A program made the translations under genes and the position numbers. The notes beneath the pieces are model-generated. The model ran no database searches, was not told where the DNA came from, and worked only from the letters and a program-made list of their open reading frames with translations. Positions 1 through 8,714 of a stretch of DNA of 64,000 nt are shown one piece after another. This DNA comes from UBA2377 sp964525935. GTDB lineage: Bacteria > Verrucomicrobiota > Verrucomicrobiia > Opitutales > Opitutaceae. Every line of letters begins with the position of its first letter. Position 1 is the stretch's first letter. The stretch covers positions 297,996 through 361,995 of the forward strand of contig CAZGJZ010000005.1 of NCBI GenBank assembly GCA_964525935.1, in the 5' to 3' direction.

Positions 1-432
1 TTCATTGAGGCTGCCGCGGATGACGATGTTGGAGGGCGTGCTCTCGATGCGGTCGATGAGCATGATCTCGGGGTGGGTGCGGCCGAGCTTGAGGATGAAG
101 CGGGAGACGATGAACGGGTTTTGCAGGAGCTCGTAGGCGTGATCGATCTTGGCCGCCTCGTGGGTATACTCGGTCTGGAGGCGCTGGAGCTCGGCGACCT
201 CGGTCTGCTGCTCGGCGATGCGCTGGTCCCATTCGTGGATGTTCTGGCGCAGGCCGAGATTCACGTAGAGGAGCCAGGTGGCGGAGAGGCCGATGGCGAT
301 GGTGAGGGCGCCGATGAAGACGTTGATGAGGAAGCGCGTGCCGATGACGCGATCCTCGGGCAGCTCCGCGGTGATGCGACAGTCCAGGTGCCAGTGGTCG
401 CTCAGATTGAGCTGGTCGCTGGTATTGCTCAT
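1..432 (-). CDS. PilN-like type IV pilus/secretion inner-membrane protein (partial)
   Basis: Minus-strand reading frame that starts with ATG at 432 and is still open at the left window edge, so the C-terminus is missing. The visible 144 residues are a short cytoplasmic N-terminus (begins MSNTSDQLNLSD), one hydrophobic membrane segment at about residues 32-56, then a coiled-coil-like stretch (about 60-90). This single-pass plus coiled-coil layout is typical of PilN/GspL-C proteins, which link PilM to the periplasmic PilO. Its start overlaps the stop of the PilM-like gene by four bases (ATGA), so the two are probably translationally coupled. The PilN name rests on layout and neighbour; sequence similarity was not tested. 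Confidence 0.7.
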   Translation of the reverse strand, partial: MSNTSDQLNLSDHWHLDCRITAELPEDRVIGTRFLINVFIGALTIAIGLSATWLLYVNLGLRQNIHEWDQRIAEQQTEVAELQRLQTEYTHEAAKIDHAYELLQNPFIVSRFILKLGRTHPEIMLIDRIESTPSNIVIRGSLNE

Positions 433-1481
433 GGGGCGGGGGCGGCGGGCGCCGCCGGCGGAGCGAGCTCGGAAATGAGGCTCAGCGTGGAAATCCAGTT
501 GGGCGTGACGGGCTCGCCATCGGCGGAAACTTTCAGGCCGCCCTCGGCGAAGAGGTTGAGGATATCGGGCTCGATGAGGATCAGGTCGACGGCGGCGCCG
601 AGCGCCTCGGCGAGCCAGGTGAGCTTGGTGGGGAGCTGGGTGCAGTGAAGGGCGTCGATGCGATGGCCGGTCTTGAGCTCGAAGTGGTCGACGGCGGGCT
701 TGAAGTGGCGGGAGATGGCGCGGGTGAGGCGGCGGCCTTGCTCGCGGAGGGCTTCGGGGGGATTTTCGAGCTGGGCCCGGGCGGTGCCGATGTCGGGTGC
801 GTCGAGTTCCTTCATGGCGGCCTCGGTGATGGACAGCAGGCCGTGGGGCAGGGAGGCGAGCACGTGCACGCCGTCCTTGGCCAGGATGTAGAGACGGGTT
901 TGGTTGAGCTCGATTTCGCAGACGGCGATGGCGTGGGCGTAGCCGGTCTGGAGGCGGTGGCGGCTGAGGCAGCCGAGGAGGCCGAGGGTGCTGACCTCGA
1001 GGCGACGCGGGCGGATGCCGTAGTCGAGGAGGCGGTCCTGGGTCTTGCGGATGGCGGACCAGGGCACGCCGAAGAGGAGGGCGTGGCGCGGGTTGCCATC
1101 GGCAGGGAGGAGGGTGCCGTCCATGGGATTGAGCGCGGCGACGGTCCAGTCGCGGGCATTGGAAATGCGGGCGTGCTCGGCGAGGAGACTGTGCAGGTAA
1201 CCGGGCTCGCTGAGGCGCTTGGGCGTGATGATTTCACGGACCATGACCCGCTCCGAGGGATGGAAACCGCAGTAGCCGGGGTGAAACTGGCCGCGGCGTT
1301 TTTCGCCGAAATGCTTGGTGAGCCAGTTTTCGCAGGCGTTTTCGTCGCCGGCGGGCAGTTCGACAAATCCGTCCATGTCCAAGGGCTTTTCATCCAGTCG
1401 CACGATGCGGGCGAGTTGGAGAAAATTGTCCGTGAGGTTATACAAGACCCCGCTGCGAGCTTTGCGATTAAACAGAGACAT
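429..1481 (-). CDS. PilM-like actin-fold pilus assembly protein
   Basis: Encodes about 350 residues. The start was set at ATG 1481 (MSLFNRKARSG) because the longer frame to 1553 adds a proline-rich tail unlike the family. PilM is a cytoplasmic actin-like ATPase-fold protein of the type IV pilus alignment complex that binds the PilN N-terminus. Sequence features fit weakly but consistently: early beta strands (VLYNLTDNFLQLARI), a late segment with HFELKTG, and a low-complexity AP-rich C-terminus. The gene follows three minor-pilin genes after about 120 bases and overlaps the PilN-like gene by ATGA. A GspL-like role in a type II secretion or pseudopilus system is the alternative. Confidence 0.7.
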   Translation of the reverse strand: MSLFNRKARSGVLYNLTDNFLQLARIVRLDEKPLDMDGFVELPAGDENACENWLTKHFGEKRRGQFHPGYCGFHPSERVMVREIITPKRLSEPGYLHSLLAEHARISNARDWTVAALNPMDGTLLPADGNPRHALLFGVPWSAIRKTQDRLLDYGIRPRRLEVSTLGLLGCLSRHRLQTGYAHAIAVCEIELNQTRLYILAKDGVHVLASLPHGLLSITEAAMKELDAPDIGTARAQLENPPEALREQGRRLTRAISRHFKPAVDHFELKTGHRIDALHCTQLPTKLTWLAEALGAAVDLILIEPDILNLFAEGGLKVSADGEPVTPNWISTLSLISELAPPAAPAAPAP

Positions 1482-1601
1482 GAATGGCAAAGGCGCGGGG
1501 GGACGCCACTGGTGACTGGGCGACACTAAGAGCGGGCTAACCCGCGGGCTCAAGCACTCTTAAAATATAAAGGACGGCCGGAGCCGCGGAAGGGACCCAG
1601 G

Positions 1602-3536
1602 TCAGAGGGAAAGCTGCTCCGTGGGGCTGGTGAGTTCGCGCCAGCTGGTGATCTGATAGGGGGTGTCGGCGCCGGTGAAAACGGTGGTGCGCAGGGAGGT
1701 GTCGTAGTGGATAGGAGTGGCAGTGGAGAAGGTGAGACTTTTAGCGGAGAAAGCGCCGTAGAGATTTTGGGTGGCGGCGCTGAGGACCTTGAAAGAGCCA
1801 TTGGGCACATAGATCACGCCGTGGAAAGGCGTGGTGGTGCTCATGTCGGGCGCAGTTGAGGTTGTGTTGCTGAAGATGGCGCAATTCTTGGGTAAACCAG
1901 TGAGGTTTTCGATGCCGCCTCCATAAAGTGCCACGTCACCGGCAATAAACATCTCGAGCTTTGCGGTGGCATTATTCGTGATCTGGATTTTGGCGGATGC
2001 AGTCGAAGGTGAAGGATAGAGACTTTGGTAATAGTAACCATTGATGATGATCTGCACCGGGCCGCTCACGGTGTAGAGGCGGGAGTCGGTGATACTGAGG
2101 TTGCCGTTATGATAATAGACCTTTGTGTTTGGAGGTGTGACAGAAACATAGAGTTCGCCACTAGAGGGGAGCGACGGAGCACCGCTGGTAGACGGGGTAT
2201 TGATGGTGAACTGAGGGATATGCACGTTGCGTATGACGCGGTTGGTGTCGACTTTGGTCGTAGGTGTGGCGGTGGAGATGGCACTACCGGTGACAACGGC
2301 CGAAGTGCCGAAGGATGTGCGTGGCCCGAAAGGCGAGGTGGTGGTAGACGGTGCGGCGACGTAACCATTGACGCGTCCGCTGGTGAGGGTGACGGCGGTG
2401 GCGCTGGTGTTGCCTCCAGTGACAACCGCAGCATAGCCGGCCGGTTGCACCCAATTGGAGGCATTGGAAGCAGGCGTTTTATTGGTGTTGCCCAAAATAC
2501 ACCGATAGAAAATTCCGCCAGAACGCACAACGTCACCTACGATATAGGGCATGGCGGGATTCCAAGTGTCGGCAGAGTTCATTAAATTTGAATCGTAACT
2601 GTCCACGACGCTCGCGGCGCTGAGCGTGATGGCGGTGCTGGCGGCCGCAGCATTAGGGAACAGCGGTGCGGGGTTAACCTCGGCGCGAAGCTGCGTGCGA
2701 ATGATCTTGGTGCTGCCAGGGAGTGTCACAGTGCCTTCGGCATAGATAACCGGCGCGCAGGCCCAATAGGTGGAGTTGGGCGGGGTTTGGTTGCTGTGGG
2801 CAATGAGGCAGCGGAAAACCGTGCCTTTGTAGAGGGCGATGCTACCGACAGTATAAGAAGTGGAGGCGCTCCAATTCGCGAGCGTGACGCTGGCCCAAAA
2901 ATTCGCATTGGTTGGGAGCTGGTTAGAATGCGTGCGTGCACAGCGATAGGCGGACGTGCCGTAAACGACAATGTCGCCCGAAGTGGCCGAATAATTGGTG
3001 TAAGTGGCGGCAGGATTCCAAATCGAGGGGGCGGAAGCCCATTTCGTCGTGTCAGCCTGCGGCGCACTTCCGCCAGCACTCACGGCGGCGATGCACTGAA
3101 ACCAGACGCCGCGGTGATAGACCATGTTAACGGTTGTATAGGCATTGCTGGAACTCCAATAGACGCTGGCTGGGCTCGTGCTTATGTTGCGATGGTAGAC
3201 CCGGGCCTTGATTGTGCCGCTGATGCCATTCGCGCCGTATTTGGTGCTTAAGATCGACTCGGAGTATTTGGCATCGGCATCGGTTGCGTCGACTGCGCCG
3301 CCGCTCAGGTCGATCCAACCAGTCCAGGTGCTGGTATTGAGCGCCACGAGGGAACGCTCCAGGCCCATCTCTGCAAACTGTGTCGCGGTGTTCGTATAAA
3401 AGGAGCGATTGCTCACGCGCATGGCCTGCACGGCCACGGCGATATAGCCGGCGAGCGCAATACCGATCACCGCCGTGAAGCAGAGGGCCACGAGCACGAC
3501 AGAGCCGCGGTGTTTGGAGGCGAGCCGGCGCATCAA
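1602..3536 (-). CDS. PilX-like pilus assembly protein with four CBM5/12-like repeats
   Basis: 644 residues. The N-terminus (basic residues, then a hydrophobic helix about 12-37) is the PilX/minor-pilin type and lacks the usual GFTxxE methylation site. Residues about 127-166, 173-214, 222-258 and 325-362 are four copies of a W-x-Y-x-GD-x-V-x-G-x-Y-x-C-x-N-x-P-x-W pattern that resembles carbohydrate-binding module 5/12 (chitin-binding type 3). The C-terminal half is rich in Ser/Thr/Asn and likely beta-structured. It overlaps the upstream PilW-like gene by ATGA. Base composition is visibly more AT-rich than the flanking metabolic genes. Likely role: tip or minor component of a pilus or pseudopilus that contacts glycans; the binding role is inference. 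Confidence 0.65.
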   Translation of the reverse strand: MMRRLASKHRGSVVLVALCFTAVIGIALAGYIAVAVQAMRVSNRSFYTNTATQFAEMGLERSLVALNTSTWTGWIDLSGGAVDATDADAKYSESILSTKYGANGISGTIKARVYHRNISTSPASVYWSSSNAYTTVNMVYHRGVWFQCIAAVSAGGSAPQADTTKWASAPSIWNPAATYTNYSATSGDIVVYGTSAYRCARTHSNQLPTNANFWASVTLANWSASTSYTVGSIALYKGTVFRCLIAHSNQTPPNSTYWACAPVIYAEGTVTLPGSTKIIRTQLRAEVNPAPLFPNAAAASTAITLSAASVVDSYDSNLMNSADTWNPAMPYIVGDVVRSGGIFYRCILGNTNKTPASNASNWVQPAGYAAVVTGGNTSATAVTLTSGRVNGYVAAPSTTTSPFGPRTSFGTSAVVTGSAISTATPTTKVDTNRVIRNVHIPQFTINTPSTSGAPSLPSSGELYVSVTPPNTKVYYHNGNLSITDSRLYTVSGPVQIIINGYYYQSLYPSPSTASAKIQITNNATAKLEMFIAGDVALYGGGIENLTGLPKNCAIFSNTTSTAPDMSTTTPFHGVIYVPNGSFKVLSAATQNLYGAFSAKSLTFSTATPIHYDTSLRTTVFTGADTPYQITSWRELTSPTEQLSL

Positions 3537-4180
3537 TAGAGTGTTGGCCGGTTACGGATGATCAGGCGATTGGAGACGCCTTGATAGACCGGCGTGAGCG
3601 TGCCGTTCTTGGCTACGCCGACTTGTGAGGTGAAGAGTAGCGAGATCTGGCTCATGCCGCTGTAGGTGGTGACGGTGGTATAAGGCGAAGTGGCGTTGTC
3701 GAAGGGATTGCCGTAATCGTCGTAGTAACGGAGATAACAGGTAAGTAGATTGGCGACCAATGTGATCCGGGTGCTGGTGTCGGCGTCGACACGCGAGAGG
3801 GTTTTGGCCGGCATGCTGTAGCTGGTGCTGCCTAGCGTTACGGTCGCGGCCGAAGTGCCGCTGTTGTAGTAGTAATAGATGTGGCGGGTGCCGGTGGCGG
3901 TGGTCTGGACGAGTTTCACGCTGGCGTTGGTGGGCTTAGGAGTGGTGAGAGGTTCGATACCGTCCAGCGTGTTGGTCAACCGCACGTCCTGTGCGAGGTA
4001 GAGTAAGGTGCGGCGGGCTTGGGACTCGAGGGTTTGCTGATTCATCAGGCGCGTGAACTGTCGGCCGAGAAACAGGTAGCTGGAAATCACCGCCGCCAGG
4101 ACCATGGCCGACAAGGCGGTGCCGATGATAAGTTCGACTACCGTGAAACCTGTCCGAGAGTTGATGCGGCGACGAATCAC
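3533..4180 (-). CDS. PilW-like prepilin with N-terminal methylation motif
   Basis: 215 residues. A clear class III/IV prepilin leader is present: short basic peptide, then GFTVVELIIGTALSAMV, with the peptidase site after Gly and the conserved Glu at +5. The rest is a Thr/Ser-rich globular domain, as in PilW-type minor pilins. ATG at 4180 overlaps the stop of the PilV-like gene by four bases and its own stop overlaps the PilX-like start, so pilV-pilW-pilX form one translation-coupled unit. The product is processed by a prepilin peptidase that is not in this window. Confidence 0.82.
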   Translation of the reverse strand: MIRRRINSRTGFTVVELIIGTALSAMVLAAVISSYLFLGRQFTRLMNQQTLESQARRTLLYLAQDVRLTNTLDGIEPLTTPKPTNASVKLVQTTATGTRHIYYYYNSGTSAATVTLGSTSYSMPAKTLSRVDADTSTRITLVANLLTCYLRYYDDYGNPFDNATSPYTTVTTYSGMSQISLLFTSQVGVAKNGTLTPVYQGVSNRLIIRNRPTLY

Positions 4181-4662
4181 GAGCGTTCGTAAGAAAGATT
4201 CAGGCCATTTTTGCCGTAGTAATTCGACATCATGCGCGTGTAGGTCTTGGCCGTTTTAAAACCGCTGCGCTTGACCGACCACGTGACCGTAAAAATGATT
4301 TCGCGCAGCTGGCCGGCCGTGATGGTAGTGACGCTGCGGCTGAGGGCGAACGTGGCGCCCGAAGCGGTGATGGCGGTGGTGAAACTGGAGTCGATCGTGA
4401 GGGTGGTGCTGGCGGTCGGCAGGTCGTTGATCCCGGTGCTGCCATTAGTCCACGGCACTAGACGCAGCTTTTCCATCTCGTGAATCATGATCTGCGATGC
4501 GAGGGTTTGTCGGCGAGCTGTGGCCATCATCTCCGAGCCGGTAACGAGCGCCTGGATCATGCCCATGAACCCGACCACCATGATGGTGGCGGCCATCATC
4601 ACCTCGACCAGGGTGAAGGCCCGGGTCTGGCGGCGGCAGGTATTTGCGTGCGGGTGGGCCAT
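4177..4662 (-). CDS. PilV-like prepilin with N-terminal methylation motif
   Basis: 161 residues from ATG 4662 (MAHPHANTCRRQTRAFTLVE). The open frame runs on to 4761 but the upstream part is not leader-like. The AFTLVEVMMAATIMVVGFMG segment is a prepilin cleavage and methylation motif with Ala in place of the usual Gly at -1 and Glu at +5, followed by the conserved hydrophobic helix. This is the first gene of the visible minor-pilin operon (pilV-pilW-pilX, then PilM and PilN). Minor pilins of this type prime pilus assembly or form the tip. Confidence 0.82.
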   Translation of the reverse strand: MAHPHANTCRRQTRAFTLVEVMMAATIMVVGFMGMIQALVTGSEMMATARRQTLASQIMIHEMEKLRLVPWTNGSTGINDLPTASTTLTIDSSFTTAITASGATFALSRSVTTITAGQLREIIFTVTWSVKRSGFKTAKTYTRMMSNYYGKNGLNLSYERS

Positions 4663-4833
4663 GCTACTCGATCCGAGCACTAAGGGGCGCGCGGAATTAG
4701 TCCACCAATCATGGGCGATGGGTGGAACGAGCCGGCGCGCAGAGGGGGCCTGCGTGTCCACCTCGAGCTGGCCGGCCGGGGGATGGGGTGCCGGGTTGCC
4801 TTCGGGCTTTTCGTGGGCTCAATGGGCGGAACC

Positions 4834-5442
4834 ATGATGCTCGATTTCGGCCAGTTGCAGACGCGCGATGCCTACCAGTGGATGATCGCCACGATCCTGC
4901 CGCGGCCCATCGCGTGGGTCTCGACGATCTCGGCCGAGGGCAAAACCAACCTCGCGCCGTTCTCGTTTTTCCAGGGCGTCACGGCGAACCCGCCCACGCT
5001 GATGTTCGTGCCGGTGAACAACCGCCAGGGGCACAAGAAAGACACCGTGCGCAATATCGAGGCTGTGCCCGAGTTCGTCGTGAATCTCGTCTCGCGCGAA
5101 CTCGCGGAGCAGATGAACGCCTGTGCCTCCTTGCTGCCCTACGGTGAGAGCGAGTTTGAGAAATTCGGCATCGCCGCCGCGGCGTCGCAGCACGTGCGTC
5201 CGCCACGCGTGGCGGCGGCGCCGGTGGCGTTTGAGTGCACGCTGCACCAGATCGTGAGCATCGGCGAAGGTCCGCTGGCGGCCAACGTCATCTTCGGCCG
5301 CATCCACGCTGCGCACATCCGTGACGATGTGTTGGGCGCCGACGGCCGGCCCGATGCCGGCAAACTCGATCTTATCGGCCGGCTCGGCGGCGAGGATTAC
5401 ACGACGACGCGCGAACGCTTCACGATCGAGCGACCGGATTGA
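4834..5442 (+). CDS. Flavin reductase-like (flavoredoxin family) FMN-binding protein
   Basis: 202 residues from ATG 4834, preceded by GGGCGGA as a plausible ribosome site; the upstream in-frame extension to 4711 has no recognisable content. The fold is the split-barrel flavin reductase-like domain: residues such as LPRPIAWVSTIS near the N-terminus and NLAPFSFFQGVTANPPTLMF are family hallmarks for FMN binding. Members reduce flavin or act as flavoredoxins with unknown partners. It stands alone, divergent from the pilin operon and 88 bases ahead of the thiolase gene, and no specific electron partner is encoded nearby. Confidence 0.85.
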   Translation: MMLDFGQLQTRDAYQWMIATILPRPIAWVSTISAEGKTNLAPFSFFQGVTANPPTLMFVPVNNRQGHKKDTVRNIEAVPEFVVNLVSRELAEQMNACASLLPYGESEFEKFGIAAAASQHVRPPRVAAAPVAFECTLHQIVSIGEGPLAANVIFGRIHAAHIRDDVLGADGRPDAGKLDLIGRLGGEDYTTTRERFTIERPD

Positions 5443-5530
5443 CCAGTAATCGGTTTACAGCGTTGGCTCGTCTCATTCTCAACTTGGCTCAGTTTCCCGC
5501 GTCCGATAGTTATACCCGATCCCCTCTTCC

Positions 5531-6709
5531 ATGACCGACACCGTCATCCTCTCCGCCACGCGCACGCCCATCGGGGCCTTTCAAGGCGGCCTCGCCTCCG
5601 TCCCCGCGGCGCGGCTTGGCGCGGCGGCGATCCGCGGTGCCGTCGCGCAGGCGGGTCTGACGCCGGCCGATGTGACCGACGTGCTGATGGGCAACGTGCT
5701 CCAAGCCGGGCAGGGCCAGGCGCCGGCGCGGCAGGCGGCACTCTACGCGGGACTGCCGCCGGCGGTGCGCACGGCGACGATTCACAAGGTCTGTGGCTCC
5801 GGCCTGCAGGCCGTCATGCAGGGAGCGCACGCGTTGCACGCGGGCATGGGCACGTTTTTTGTCGCTGGCGGGATGGAGAGCATGTCGCAGGCGCCGTATC
5901 TGTTGCCGCGTGCGCGCGAAGGCTACCGGCTCGGCCACCAGCAAGTCGTCGATTCAGTGATCACCGACGGGTTGTGGGATCCGTATGACAACATCCACAT
6001 GGGTGGCTGTGCGGAAAAATGCGCCGCGAAATACGCCTTCACGCGCGAGCAGCAGGACGCCTACGCCATCGCGAGTTTCCAGCGCGCCAACGCCGCGCAG
6101 AAGGAAGGCCGCTTCGCTGCCGAGATCACGCCCGTGGAGATCACCGACGCGAAGGGCAACGTCACGACCGTCGCGCAGGACGAAGGTCCGGCGAAGGTGA
6201 AATACGAAAAAATCCCGTCGCTGAAACCGTCGTTCCAAAAAGACGGCACCATCACGCCGGCCAACGCCTCGTCGCTGAACGACGGCGCGGCGGCACTCGT
6301 GCTCGCCAGCGCGGCGACCGCGAAGGCGAAAAATCTGCGGCCGCTCGCGCGCATTGCGGGTTTCGGCGCGCATTCGCACGAGCCGCTGTGGTTCACGACC
6401 GCGCCGGTGCAGGCGGCGCAGCACGCGCTCCAGGCCGCCGGCTGGGCGGTGGGCGACGTCGATCTCTGGGAAGTGAACGAGGCGTTCGCCGTCGTGCCGC
6501 TGGCCTTTATGAAGGAACTCGGCGTAGCCCACGAAAAGCTGAACGTCCGCGGCGGCGCGATCGCGCTCGGCCACCCGATCGGCTGTTCCGGTGCGCGGAT
6601 TGTGGTCACGCTGATCGCGGCGCTGAAAGAACGCGGTTTGAAGCGCGGCGTCGCGGCCATCTGCATCGGCGGCGGCGAAGGCCTCGCTGTGTGCGTGGAA
6701 ATCATTTAA
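5531..6709 (+). CDS. Acetyl-CoA C-acetyltransferase (thiolase)
   Basis: 392 residues, the usual length of a biosynthetic thiolase. It condenses two acetyl-CoA to acetoacetyl-CoA or runs the reverse thiolysis. All active-site parts are visible: nucleophilic Cys88 in HKVCGSGLQAV, the NEAFA segment (about 315-319), His348 in GHPIG and Cys378 in CIGGGEG. The spacing matches the Zoogloea-type enzyme. An AMP-forming acyl-CoA synthetase follows after about 80 bases on the same strand, and a 3-hydroxybutyrate dehydrogenase lies at 29351, so a short-chain acyl/ketone-body pathway is a reasonable inference. Confidence 0.93.
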   Translation: MTDTVILSATRTPIGAFQGGLASVPAARLGAAAIRGAVAQAGLTPADVTDVLMGNVLQAGQGQAPARQAALYAGLPPAVRTATIHKVCGSGLQAVMQGAHALHAGMGTFFVAGGMESMSQAPYLLPRAREGYRLGHQQVVDSVITDGLWDPYDNIHMGGCAEKCAAKYAFTREQQDAYAIASFQRANAAQKEGRFAAEITPVEITDAKGNVTTVAQDEGPAKVKYEKIPSLKPSFQKDGTITPANASSLNDGAAALVLASAATAKAKNLRPLARIAGFGAHSHEPLWFTTAPVQAAQHALQAAGWAVGDVDLWEVNEAFAVVPLAFMKELGVAHEKLNVRGGAIALGHPIGCSGARIVVTLIAALKERGLKRGVAAICIGGGEGLAVCVEII

Positions 6710-6712
6710 TTA

Positions 6713-6770
6713 GCCGCGGAGACGCTGAGACACAGAGGAACCTTGCTCCGCGTCTCCGTGCCTCCGTGGC
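6713..6770. repeat. Inverted CACGGAG-type intergenic repeat
   Basis: Between the thiolase and synthetase genes. The left arm (GCCGCGGAGACGCTGAGACA) is the imperfect reverse complement of the right arm that ends CCGTGCCTCCGTGGC. Both arms are made of 8-10-base units of the CACGGAG type. It resembles the other CACGGA elements of the window (21144, 27764, 30148, 30254, 38277). It could form a hairpin in the mRNA between the two genes. Confidence 0.6.
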
Positions 6771-6788
6771 AAAAATACCCTTACCATC

Positions 6789-8714
6789 ATGAACCCCGAT
6801 TACCTCTGGCATCCTGATAATCACGCGTGGACGCGCGACTCGCACCTGGCGCGCTTCATGCGGCAGCACGGTTGCGCCACGCAGGACGAATTGCACGCGG
6901 CCTCGGTGCGCGACACGGCGTGGTTCTGGGACGCGGCGCTGAAGGACATGGGCGTCGAGTGGTCCAAGCCCTACACGCAGGTGAAGGACGAGTCGCGCGG
7001 GTTTCCGTGGACGAAGTGGTTCCTCGGCGGCGAGGTGAACATCACGCGCAACTGCATCGACCGCCACGTGCGCGACGGCCATGGCGACGAGATCGCGCTC
7101 TACTGCGAGGACGATTCCGACAAGCCCGAGAGCCGCGGGGCCTTCACGTTTGCGCAACTGCAGCGCACGATCGATGCGTGCTGCCGGCAACTCCGCGCGC
7201 TGGGCGTGGGGCCGGGCGACAGCGTCGGGCTCTATGCGCCGATGTGCGTGCAGACCGTCGAGATCATGTTCGCCGCCTTCAAGCTGGGCGCGCGTTTCGT
7301 CCCGATTTTCTGCGGTTACGGCGAGGCGGCGGTCGTTGAGCGACTGGCGTCCTGCGAAGCCAAGGTGCTTTTCGCGGTCGAGCAGCTGCACCGTCGCGGC
7401 AAGGCCGTGGCCACGGGCGCCATCGCGCGCGCGGCGGCGGCCCGCGTGCCGAGCATCGGCCGCGTGGTGATGTTCGACACCAAGGAGTGGCCCGACTTCG
7501 TCTACGGCGGCAACTACGGCACGCCGTTTGAAGGTGTGCGGACGGCGGCGGAGGAACCGGCGCTGCTCATCTACACGAGCGGCACGACGGGCCGGCCCAA
7601 GGGCACGGTGCACACGCACGCCGGTTGCCTGGCGCAGATGGGCAAGGAGCTGCGCTACGCCTTCGACGTGCGACCGGGCGAGCCGTTCTTCTGGTTCACC
7701 GACATCGGCTGGATGATGGGCCCGTGGGAAATCATCGGCTGCCTGTTCTACCGCACGCCGATCGTGCTCTTCAACGGCGCGCCCGACTATCCGGTGTCCG
7801 ACCGGCTCTGGCAGACGCTGGAGCGGTTGAAAGTCGTGACCTTCGCCGCCTCGCCCACGCTGCTGCGACTTTTCATGCGCGCCACCGAGGGCAAGGGGCC
7901 GCGCGGCTACGATCTCTCGCGCCTGCGCGTGCTCGGCTCGACCGGCGAGCCATGGGACGAGACCTCCTACCGCTGGTATTTTGAAAACGTGGGCGGCGGC
8001 CGCTGCCCGATCATCAACATCTCCGGCGGCACCGAAATCGTCGGCTGCCATCTTTCGGCGACGCCGCTCACGCCCTTGCGGCCGAGTTCGCTCGGCCGGG
8101 CGTCGCTCGGCATGGACGTCGATGTGTTCACCGACGAAGGTAAATCCGCGCCGCGGGGCACGGTCGGCCATCTCGTGTGCAAGCAGCCGGCGCCGTCGAT
8201 GACGAAGAGCTTCCTGCACGACGACGCGCGCTACCTGGAAACGTATTTCAGCCAGTTCCCCAACGTGTGGTATCACGGTGATTGGGCGCGACAGGACGAG
8301 GACGGCTCGTGGTTCGTGCTCGGCCGCAGCGATGACACGATCAAGGTCGCCGGCAAACGCGTCGGCCCTTCCGAGGTCGAGAGCGTGCTCACGTCGCATC
8401 CGACCGTCAGCGAGGCGGCCGTGATCGGCGCGCCGGACGACCTGAAGGGGCAGGTGCTCGTGTGCTTCGTGATCGCCAAGCCGGGCCAGACGCCGGTGCC
8501 GGCGCAACTCGTGGCCCACGTCGCGGCGCAGATGGGCAAGCCGCTCGCGCCGAAGGCGGTGCACGTGGTGGCCGCACTGCCGAAGACGCGCAGCGGGAAA
8601 ATCCTGCGCGGCACGATTCTCCGCGTTTACAGCGGCAAGCCGGCGGGTGATCTCACGAGCGTGGACAATCCCGCGACGCTCGATGCGATTGCGGCCCTCG
8701 CGAAATCAGCGTGA
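6789..8714 (+). CDS. AMP-forming acyl-CoA synthetase (acetyl-CoA synthetase-like)
   Basis: 641 residues. The ANL superfamily enzyme activates a carboxylate with ATP to an acyl-AMP and then to acyl-CoA. Visible parts: an acetyl-CoA-synthetase-type N-terminal region (about 40-100), the P-loop-like YTSGTTGRPKGTVH at about 262-275, the GGTE motif (NISGGTEIVG), WYHGDWA and GRSDDTIKVAGKRVGP of the hinge, and the adenylation Lys604 in TRSGKILRG. Substrate is uncertain: acetate, acetoacetate or propionate are all possible. Location behind a thiolase supports a short-chain substrate. Its last nine bases overlap the end of the convergent DUF4380 gene. Confidence 0.9.
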   Translation: MNPDYLWHPDNHAWTRDSHLARFMRQHGCATQDELHAASVRDTAWFWDAALKDMGVEWSKPYTQVKDESRGFPWTKWFLGGEVNITRNCIDRHVRDGHGDEIALYCEDDSDKPESRGAFTFAQLQRTIDACCRQLRALGVGPGDSVGLYAPMCVQTVEIMFAAFKLGARFVPIFCGYGEAAVVERLASCEAKVLFAVEQLHRRGKAVATGAIARAAAARVPSIGRVVMFDTKEWPDFVYGGNYGTPFEGVRTAAEEPALLIYTSGTTGRPKGTVHTHAGCLAQMGKELRYAFDVRPGEPFFWFTDIGWMMGPWEIIGCLFYRTPIVLFNGAPDYPVSDRLWQTLERLKVVTFAASPTLLRLFMRATEGKGPRGYDLSRLRVLGSTGEPWDETSYRWYFENVGGGRCPIINISGGTEIVGCHLSATPLTPLRPSSLGRASLGMDVDVFTDEGKSAPRGTVGHLVCKQPAPSMTKSFLHDDARYLETYFSQFPNVWYHGDWARQDEDGSWFVLGRSDDTIKVAGKRVGPSEVESVLTSHPTVSEAAVIGAPDDLKGQVLVCFVIAKPGQTPVPAQLVAHVAAQMGKPLAPKAVHVVAALPKTRSGKILRGTILRVYSGKPAGDLTSVDNPATLDAIAALAKSA

